A stretch of 64,000 nt of DNA from Apiosordaria backusii (Eukaryota > Ascomycota > Sordariomycetes > Sordariales > Lasiosphaeriaceae): positions 620,001 through 684,000 of the forward strand of contig JAUKTV010000004.1 in NCBI GenBank assembly GCA_030549205.1, read 5' to 3'. The position numbers and the translations under genes are program-made. Position 1 is the first letter of the stretch, and every line of letters begins with the position of its first letter. The notes beneath the pieces are model-generated. The model searched no databases. It was given only the letters and a program-made list of their open reading frames with translations, and was not told where the DNA came from. Positions 55,175 to 64,000 of the stretch are shown in pieces.

Positions 55175-57393
55175 ATATTCAGATAGGGGGTGTTATGGGG
55201 TTTTATCTGGGTTAGAATCTGGGGAAGGGGAACTCTGGTGTTAATGTGATGTGATTTTTTGGACATTTTCTTCTTTTTTTCATGGCGGATGGCTAGGAGT
55301 CAGGGAGAGAAGGAGAGCAAAACAAAAAGCATTTCAACATGGAGCGGAAAAATTATCTGAGATATGGGGGGTCATATATGGGCGGTTATCATCAAAAAGA
55401 TGGGTTCAACAAAATAGGGGGTGGACAGTGGAATAACACACGCAAAATTGCCAGAATCCCTATGTTTTGAAACATCGTGAATTAATGCATAACATAAAGT
55501 TGACTTATGAAAAGTTCAAACCGGGTGAAGGCGTTCAGCGAAAACGGAAACGAGAAGGCGGTGAGCATTGTGGATGAATTGTTGGTGGTGGTAGGGTGGT
55601 TTGACCCCTGAAAATGACGGGATCGAAGCACACCGTGCTCGGTGCCCACCCCATGCAGGCGACACCCCTACCGGAGAATTTCTAGGACGTTTCGGATGGG
55701 ATGAGCAAGTCCACTTTGTACCGGGAGCACATGGAAAGGGTTGAAAGAGGACTTCGTTGATTTCCAACTGGCGGTTGTAACAAGTACAGGATAGAGAGAG
55801 AGGTTGAAGAAGCGATGCTAGTGGACATTGCCAGCCAGTTGTCAACCTCAGACATCAGATGCCCTGTGGAAGCCATGCGCACGATATGCATGATACGCAA
55901 GTCGGATGGTTTTCCGGGGACATCAAAAAATTGGGCGGCGCTTGGATACCCGCTACTTGGTGATGCTGTGCAACGGCCTCTTTTCCAACCACTTCTCCAA
56001 CCCCTTTCCAGGCTTTTGAGAAAGGGTTGGAAATCTACACTTTAACAGCCGAACAGAAGGCCCAGAGAATGGCGGCAGCGGGCATGGCGGGTTGAGACTT
56101 GGTAAAACAAGCTGCAGCCCGGTTTTCTGTGGGACACTTCAGAAGAAAAGGGGAGCCCCGCTTTTGTTAGAGACGATGGCCCCCCTGCATACCTTCCCTA
56201 TGGAATGTGCATTGCTTGCTCCGCTGCATTCAATGCTGAACCCCTTTTCAGGATGGAGGAAGCTCGGAAAGGGGAAGCAGAGCGGGCAGGCGGTGGGAAT
56301 GGTATTGTTTGCATAGGTGGGCATCGTTATGAAGAAGAGGAGGCATTTTCTTGTGAAGAACGTCTGAGGATGGCAAATGCAAGACAGGCATCTCCAAGCT
56401 CGGCTGAGGAGAGAAGGAGTCCCGTCTGGGGATTTGTTGGGGTTAGGTTTGGGGCGGGATAGTCGAGGGTTGAGAATTGAAAGGTTGCCGGTCTGACCTC
56501 TATTGGAGAGTGAAGGTGCATGGTATTTGATAGAATAAAGTGCATTCCCATCTTGTCTTCAGCTTGATCCTCAGCTCTGCTTTGTGTTTGTCTTTCCCTG
56601 AAGTTTAACAGAATAAAAGGGGGTCCCGTCCCATCGTGAGACAAGACATGGAGAGAGAGGCGTGCCCCAGAATCTCAGAGTCCGTGCCCGCCCTGCCACC
56701 CCCCAATCGTACCGACGCGATACCACCGTCTTTCTCCTCTTTACCTATCAACGAGCATTCAACAGTGCACAACCCCATGCACCTGTTTTTTTCAGCCCCC
56801 AACTCTAAGGACGGGTTTCCCGACATTTCGCGTTGGGTCAAGCTGCCAAACCAACCTCGTTCTGTTCTTGAGCACCACGACAATTCTAAGGGAACTGTCC
56901 AGCGGCATCAACTCCACCACCACGGCCATCAGCAGTCCCGCTGTCTAGTAGCTGTCAGCGTGTATCCGCCAGCCGAGAGAGAGAGAGACAGAGAGAAAGC
57001 GGAGATCCTCGACCGCCGAAACCTAGTGACCGCTAATTAACAATTAACGGCCCCGTTAATTCTCCCTTCCACTCATGAATGCCTTCAACTCCTCAGGCAG
57101 ACGCTCCGCCTCCTACTTGATTCGCACCCGCTAGTTGCCAGCGTATTGCAGTCAGCCAGCCCAGCGCCTTCCGCAAGTTGCGTACCCCGTAACCTACGAC
57201 GACAACGAAGACGAACAACAACCAGCCACGTTCCGGTACCCGATACCCGCCTCCCAAGTTGCGAACCGGACCATCACTTCTTCAAAAGGCGGCAACTCCA
57301 GTAATAGCTAGCTCTTCTCCCACCTGACGAAACCAGATATCTTGTTCAACAACACAAGCTAGGGAGCTCAACACCAGAAAACAACCACACCCA
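55175..57393. other. 2.2 kb intergenic, myosin V promoter
   Basis: No supported gene. Several short frames lack domains. The final 500 bases have GA repeats (56980-56997), CAAC-rich tracts and a CT-rich leader. It includes the PHGDH 3' UTR at the left. Confidence 0.4.
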
Positions 57394-60300
57394 ATGTCTG
57401 AGAGCTATGATGTTGGCACGCGAGCGTGGCAGCCCGACGCAACCGAGGGCTGGGTTGCGTCCGAGGTTGTCAAGAAGACAATAGACGGGGACAAAGTGAA
57501 GCTCATCTTTCGGTTAGAAAATGACGAGGTAAGGCAGCCCTAATCTCTGGCTCTGCTATTCTGTGACAGATGTTGACTTGTATTGTGTTTGCAGACCAAG
57601 GAGCTGGAGGTCTCTCTGGAGGCCCTCCAGTCCGGCAACGACCCGTCGCTACCTCCCTTGATGAATCCCACCATGCTCGAAGCCAGCGATGATTTGACAA
57701 ATCTTTCCCATCTCAACGAGCCTGCCGGTAACTAATCCCCCGATGTCCCGGTTTTATATGGCGGTGGAAGACAGAAGGATAGCAAGAGGCAACAGGATAC
57801 TGACCATGCTTGCCGCAATACAGTTCTGCAGGCCATTCGCCTTCGATACCTCCAAAAAGAGATCTACACATACTCCGGTATCGTGCTGATAGCAACCAAC
57901 CCGTTCGCTCGCGTCGATTCCCTCTATGTCCCTGGCATGGTGCAAGTATATGCCGGGAAGCAGAGAGCAACACAAGCTCCTCACTTGTTCGCCATTGCTG
58001 AGGAAGCTTTTATGTACGGATCCACGGCATCTGCGAGCTTTGGAATTCGAGCGCTTGGCTGACACTGGGAATAGGGACATGCTCCGTGACAACAAGAACC
58101 AGACGATCGTCGTCTCTGGTGAGTCCGGTGCTGGCAAGACAGTCAGCGCCAAGTACATCATGCGATATTTTGCGACAAGACATTCACGAGACAGCCCGGG
58201 ATCGAGGGCAAAGAAGGGCCCAGAGGCGATGAGCAAGACCGAAGAGGCTATCCTGGCCACTAACCCCATCATGGAAGCGTTCGGTAACGCCAAGACGACG
58301 AGAAACGACAACTCCTCGCGGTTCGGGAAGTACATTGAAATCATGTTCGACAAGGAAACAAATATTATCGGAGCTAAGATCAGGACATATTTGCTGGAAC
58401 GGTCAAGATTGGTCTTCCAGCCGCTGAAGGAGAGGAATTATCACATTTTCTACCAGCTCGTGGCTGGTGTAACGGATAAGGAGCGCCAGGAGCTGGGTCT
58501 GCTGCCTATTGAGCAGTTCGACTACCTCAACCAGGGCAACACTCCAACTATCGATGGCGTGGATGACAAGGCGGAATTCAATGCGACGAAGCAGTCCCTC
58601 AAGACGATTGGTGTAAGCGAGGGCGAGCAAGCTGAGATCTTCAAGCTGCTTGCCGGTTTGCTTCACCTCGGCAACGTTAAGATCGGTGCGTCTCGAACGG
58701 AAAGCGTCCTCGCCGCGACTGAACCGTCGTTGGTCAAGGCTTGCGAGATCCTCGGCATCGATGCCCCAGAATTCGCCAAGTGGATTGTCAAGAAGCAGCT
58801 TGTCACTCGTGGTGAGAAGATCACGTCCAACCTGACGCAAGCCCAGGCTATCGTTGTCAGGGATTCCGTGGCCAAGTTCATCTACTCTAGCTTGTTCGAC
58901 TGGCTGGTGGAGATCATTAACAAGAGCTTGGCAACCGAGGAGGTTCTCGCCAGAGTCAAGTCGTTTATTGGTGTGCTGGATATCTACGGTTTCGAACATT
59001 TCGCCAAGAACTCGTTCGAACAGTTCTGTATCAACTATGCCAACGAGAAGCTGCAACAAGAGTTCAACCAGCATGTGTTCAAGCTCGAACAGGAGGAGTA
59101 TCTTCGCGAAAAGATCGACTGGACATTCATCGATTTCGCGGATAACCAGCCCTGTATCGATCTGATCGAAGGCAAGCTCGGTATTCTTTCTCTTCTGGAC
59201 GAAGAATCCAGATTGCCCATGGGCTCCGACGAGCAGTTTGTGACCAAGCTGCACCACAACTACGCTGCCGACAAGCACAAGTTCTACAAAAAGCCACGGT
59301 TCGGCAAGTCGTCCTTCACCGTCTGCCACTATGCTATCGACGTCACGTATGAGTCGGACGGTTTCATAGAAAAGAACCGTGACACGGTTCCGGACGAACA
59401 CATGGCGGTACTGCGCGCGTCGACCAATGCGTTCCTCGGCCAGGTGTTGGATGCCGCGTCGGCAGTGCGGGAGAAGGACCTCGCCCAGGCAAGCTCTAAT
59501 GCGGTGAAGCCGGCGGCTGGTAGGAGAATTGGCGTTGCTGTCAACCGCAAGCCAACTCTGGGAGGCATCTTCAAGTCGTCACTGATTGAGCTCATGACCA
59601 CCATCAACAGCACTGATGTGCACTACATCAGATGTATCAAGCCCAACGAGGCCAAGGAGGCGTGGAAGTTTGAGGGTCCCATGGTTCTCAGCCAGCTCCG
59701 CGCTTGCGGTGTTCTTGAAACAGTCCGTATTAGTTGTGCGGGTTATCCCACGAGATGGACGTACGAGGAGTTTGCGCTGCGGTACTACATGCTGGTACCA
59801 TCATCACAATGGACCTCGGAAATTAGGCAGATGGCCGACGCCATCTTGACCAAGGCCCTCGGTGCCAACAAGGTTGCCCCGGGTATGGACAAGTACCAAA
59901 TGGGTTTGACCAAAATCTTCTTCAGGGCGGGTATGCTTGCCTTCCTGGAGAACCTGAGGACAACTCGTCTCAATGATTGCGCCATCCTCATCCAAAAGAA
60001 CCTCAAGGCGAAGTACTACCGCAAGAAGTATCTCGCTGCCAGGAATGCCATTGTTGGCTTCCAAGCTCTTTTCAGGGGCTACAAAGCCCGTAAGGAAGCC
60101 CAGGAGCTGCGCACGATCAAGGCGGCAGTCACTATTCAAAAGTACTGGCGCGGCTACAAGCAGAGGCGAGAGTTCCTCGTCATCCGAAACGATGTCGTCC
60201 GCGCCCAAGCCGCTATCAAGGGTTACCTGCGCCGCAAGGAGATCATGGAGACCCGCGTTGGCAATGCTGCCCTTATTATTCAACGCAACTGGCGCTCGAG

Positions 60301-62444
60301 ACAACAACTCCGTGCCTGGAGAGATTACCGCCGCAAGATTGTCATTGTTCAAAGCTTGTGGCGTGGCAAGACTGCCCGTAAGGAGTACAAGGTCGTCCGT
60401 GCTGAGGCTCGTGACCTGAAGCAGATTTCCTACAAGCTGGAGAACAAGGTTGTTGAGTTGACGCAGTCTTTGGGCACCATGAAAGCCCAGAACAAGGAGC
60501 TGAAGGTTCAGGTGGAGAACTACGAAGGGCAGGTGGCCATTTGGAGAAACAGACACAATGCTCTCGAGGCCAGGACCAAGGAGCTGCAGACCGAGGCCAA
60601 CCAGGCCGGTATTGCTGCCGCTCGCCTTGAGGCTATGGAGGCCGAGATGAAGAAGCTGCAGACTAGCTTCGAGGAGTCGACGGCCAATGTTAAGAGGATG
60701 CAGGAGGAGGAACGACAACTTCGTGAGAGTCTCCGCGCTACTAACGAGGAGCTCGAAGCTGCGCGCCAGCAGAGCGAGCAGTCCGAAGTTGAGAAGAACT
60801 CCCTCCGGCAACAAATCGCTGAGCTCCAGGAAGCACTTGAGCAGGCTAGAAGAGCTGCTCCTGTCAACGGCGAGCTTGTCAATGGAAACGGACCGGTGTC
60901 TGCTGCGCCGGCCGGCCTCATCAACTTGGTGTCGTCTAAGAAGCCCAAGAGACGGAGCGCGGGTGCAGAGCCTCGCGAGATGGATAGGTACAGCATGGCC
61001 TACAACCCCCGCCCTGTCTCTATGGCTGTTCCTGGCATGAACCGCCAGACTACTCTGTCCGGCTCGACCTTCATTCCTGGCATTGATAGCATCGAGATGG
61101 AGTTGGAGGGTCTCCTTGCCGATGAGGAGGGCCTGAACCAGGAGGTCACTATTGGTCTCATCCGCAACCTCAAGATCCCCTCGCCATCCAGCAACCCAGC
61201 CCCCACCGACAAGGAGGTCCTTTTCCCATCGTACCTTATCAACCTGGTGACGTCCGAGATGTGGAACAACGGCTTCGTCAAGGAGTCAGAGCGCTTCCTT
61301 GCCAACGTCATGCAATCGATCCAGCAGGAAGTGATGAACCACGACGACGAGGAGGCTATCAACCCCGGTGCTTTCTGGCTCTCCAACGTCCACGAGATGC
61401 TGTCGTTTGTCTTCCTCGCCGAAGACTGGTATGAGGCCCAAAAGACGGACAACTACGAGTATGACCGCCTGCTGGAGATTGTCAAGCACGACCTCGAGAG
61501 TCTCGAGTTTAACATCTACCACACATGGATGAAGGTGCTCAAGAAGAAGCTCAACAAAATGATTGTCCCCGCCATTATCGAGTCGCAGTCCCTGCCGGGC
61601 TTCGTCACGAACGAAAATAACAGGTTCCTCGGCAAGCTCTTGCAGGGCAACTCCGCCCCAGCGTACAGCATGGACAACTTGCTGTCGCTGCTCAACAGCG
61701 TCTTCCGCGCCATGAAGGCGTACTACCTGGAGGACTCCATCATTACCCAGACTATCACGGAGCTGCTGCGACTTGTGGGTGTGACGGCTTTCAACGATTT
61801 GCTCATGCGCCGCAACTTCCTCTCTTGGAAGCGTGGCCTGCAGATCAACTACAACATCACCCGTATCGAGGAGTGGTGCAAGAGCCACGACATGCCCGAG
61901 GGCACGCTCCAGCTTGAGCACTTGATGCAGGCGACCAAGCTCTTGCAGCTCAAGAAGGCGACGCTCAACGATATAGAGATCATTCAGGACATTTGCTGGA
62001 TGCTCTCGCCCAATCAGATCCAGAAGCTGCTGAACCAGTATCTTGTTGCTGATTACGAGCAGCCCATCAATGGCGAGATCATGAAGGCGGTGGCGTCGCG
62101 GGTGACGGAGAAGAGCGATGTGTTGCTGTTGCAGGCTGTCGATATGGACGACAGCGGGCCGTATGAGATTGCGGAGCCGAGAGTGATTACTGCTTTGGAG
62201 ACATATACCCCGTCTTGTGAGTTTGTTTCAATCTCCCCTTGAATGAATGAACGCTAATCATGAATGAAATATAGGGCTCCAAACCCCACGCCTGAAACGC
62301 CTAGCCGAAATTGTCTCCCAGCAGGCTATCGCCCAGCAGGAGAAGCTCGAGTTTGGGTCACAGGGCGGCGACTTTGACACGCACAGCATGAACGACCTGC
62401 AGGAGATGGAAGAGGGCCCAGGATCGATACAGGCGAGCGCCTAG
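57394..62444 (+). CDS. MYO2: Class V myosin heavy chain (Myo2/MyoE type)
   Basis: Actin motor for vesicle and organelle transport to the hyphal tip. Exons: 57394-57528, 57595-57727, 57824-58013, 58075-62216 and 62275-62444 (1589 aa). The N-terminal SH3-like piece has GTRAWQPDATEGWVASEVV. The motor shows the P-loop GESGAGKT (about residue 170), NAKTTRNDNSSRFGKYIEIM (switch I), LDIYGFEHFAKNSFEQFCIN (switch II) and the actin interface HYIRCIKPNEA. About six IQ motifs span residues 787-925 (IQKNLKAKYYRKK, IQKYWRGYKQRR). A coiled coil runs to about 1080. The globular DIL cargo domain covers roughly 1200-1520 (PSYLINLVTSEMWNNGFVKE, YNITRIEEWCKSHDMPEG). The end is SMNDLQEMEEGPGSIQASA. All joins are canonical and in frame. 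It is the longest gene in the window and appears intact. Confidence 0.97.
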
Positions 62445-64000
62445 GTGGCTCCTCGCTCGTTACTGGGTTTTCACCACCAACCGCACCCTGGTACAGCAGG
62501 GCAGTTGCAGACGCAGACCATGCAGAGGAGGCCGGCGAGTGTATTGTTGAGTCCGTGGAGGAATGGGAATGGGAACCAGGGGAGTGGACCGGCACCGCCT
62601 AGGAATGTCATGATGCTGAAGTCTAGGAGTAGCAGCGGTTGATGGGTTTTTTCTTGGCTGCTAAGGGCTGGAGATGGGGATGAAGGGTTTCTGTTTACGG
62701 TGGAGAGAGTGAAGGGGAGAAGGAAGAGGTTGAAGGATTTATGCCAGGCCACACCAATACACACACGGATATGTTATAGTGGTTTCATGAAAGGGAAAAT
62801 AAAATATTACAAAGAGTCAAAGGCTGTTGTCGTCCAGTAAGGCGTTGGGGGATGGATGGATGGGTGGGTGGGGGAAAATGTCAAATAGAAATGGTAATGG
62901 ATGGGGTTTAGCAAGGGGGGAGTAGGAAGAGAAAAGTTGGGAGGGTGGGAGGATGGGGAAAGGGGAAGATGATGGCAGGGAGTTTTACTGCTGGCTGGCC
63001 GGTGGGGCATTACATGATTTCAACCTGATAGAAGAAGAAGAAGGAGTTGTGTGTGTGGGTGTGCGGTATTGAGTTGTTGTGGAGAAGCAAGCAAAGCATG
63101 AAAAGATGAATGATGGGTTTTTAATTTATTTTGTACTGTTTTTTATTATTGAAGATGATGTTGGGTGCATTTGGGGAAGGGGGAAAGGGGCAGGGAACGG
63201 GGAACGGGGAACGGGGTAGAAGGTAGAAGGTGTAAAAGATGGGTGTATTAAATGGTGGATGTTCCTGTCAGTATGGTGTTGCTGATATCAATTACCCAAC
63301 TTTACTGGATTTAGTTTCCATCTTTCTGTTTGCTGTGTTGTTGTCGCCATGGTGTGTGAGTGATGTGGTGCAATGAAGGTTTTGGTACCTTCAGGAACTC
63401 TATCAATCTCGACCAACAAAAACATAATATCTCCTTCTCAGGGTTCTAGGGTGTCCATGCAACAAGAGACCAGCACAACATGGAGTTGTCAGACTTGGTG
63501 TTTTTCGCATGCTTTACACCGTAGCTGGCACTGTATCTTTCTTCCCTCAAGCTCTTCACATGGCGCGCGTGCCGTATGTAATGATGGAATTTGACAGCAG
63601 CACTTTGGCCGAGCACCTCAACTGAAAAGAAGAACACAAGCGTGTCTGTTGACTGGTATTGAATTGATTTTGGTATTCCCCCGCTTTCTCTCTCTCTTTC
63701 TCCTCTCGGTGTCCTCCTTCCCAGCTCTGCCGTGGCATTCGTCCGTCCGTCTAATTGCGGTTGGCTTGTTGTTGCTTCTTTTTTTGCCCGGTGTCCATAT
63801 ATGTACATTTCTTCCCCCCCACCTCATCGTTTTTATATCATTGGAACGAATCGTTTAGTGATCCCAGGGGTGCTTCCAGCCGAGCAGGACCGGTCCTGTT
63901 GTTTCCTTATTAGTTGATGTTGTTCAGGTGAGGGTGTTGGTTTGGGTAGTGGGTGGCATGTACCGTCCTCCTTCGCCCTGTAAAAGATCCAGAACCACAT
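62445..64000. other. Myosin V 3' side to window end
   Basis: No separate gene supported. Directly behind the myosin TAG an in-frame stretch of 65 codons runs to a TGA at 62640-62642. Beyond that the region is rich in GGG and T tracts (3' UTR-like) and carries a short 7-bp tandem repeat. Confidence 0.4.
63193..63230 (+). repeat. Two adjacent 7-bp tandem repeats
   Basis: GGGAACG is repeated three times from 63193 and is followed by TAGAAGG twice (63217-63230). Simple tandem repeat in noncoding DNA. Confidence 0.8.

Noticed and set aside
58403..60814. Long antisense frames (332 and 336 codons) inside the myosin V gene
   Set aside because: They are shadows of strong third-position codon bias in the opposite strand and have no domain.
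1..64000. tRNA, 5S rRNA, snRNA, CRISPR and intact transposons
   Set aside because: I scanned by eye for A/B boxes, conserved RNA motifs, spaced direct repeats and long terminal repeats and found none convincing. A covariance-model search would be decisive.

Overview
This is nuclear DNA of a filamentous ascomycete, most likely a Sordariomycete in or near the Sordariales. The genes are split by many short introns (about 48-150 nt, GT..AG, with CTAAC- or CTGAC-like branch sites). The proteins are typical fungal housekeeping families, and codon bias towards C or G at third positions is strong enough to leave long antisense shadow frames. No prokaryotic operon, CRISPR array, rRNA, tRNA or intact transposon was found by eye. 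All gene models were built by hand from splice signals, reading frame and remembered family motifs; no search was run.

Layout. 1-9 kb: a 3'-truncated WAPL-type cohesin-release factor (-), then uracil phosphoribosyltransferase (+), the Elf1 elongation factor (-) and a URC1-type GTP cyclohydrolase II-like protein (+). The UPRT and the URC1-type protein probably both serve pyrimidine salvage or catabolism. 9-18.9 kb: a 3.5 kb gap, a 140-aa orphan protein, ribosomal protein S1 (S3a family), a Rab GTPase and a mitochondrial-type alpha/beta hydrolase. 19-29 kb: a secreted GH115 alpha-glucuronidase, SRP72, and a dipeptidyl peptidase III that carries an in-frame stop and has no obvious start codon, followed by a remnant of a TPR-type gene. 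29.7-36.6 kb: Rheb, cytosolic seryl-tRNA synthetase, Ham1 inosine triphosphatase and a zinc-finger C78 (ZUP1/Mug105-like) ubiquitin peptidase. 36.6-43.8 kb: a 3.9 kb gene-poor island, a Zn2Cys6 regulator bracketed by two long poly-C tracts, and the Fap7/AK6 adenylate kinase. 44.5-62.4 kb: a P5B ATPase (Ypk9 type), Nap1 histone chaperone, 3-phosphoglycerate dehydrogenase and class V myosin.

The most distinctive observations are these. The URC1 gene needs a 4-nt internal exon to restore its conserved frame. The URC1-type gene and the UPRT gene lie only about 2 kb apart. Single-base frame breaks occur in UPRT, URC1 and probably the Zn2Cys6 gene, two of them in or near C homopolymers; they are either assembly indels or real lesions. 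The dipeptidyl peptidase III copy has a nonsense codon but intact splice sites and zinc ligands. A strong inverted repeat sits inside a 373-nt intron of the P5B ATPase gene. I found no convincing wholly new multi-gene system; the uracil-catabolism locus is the best functional association.
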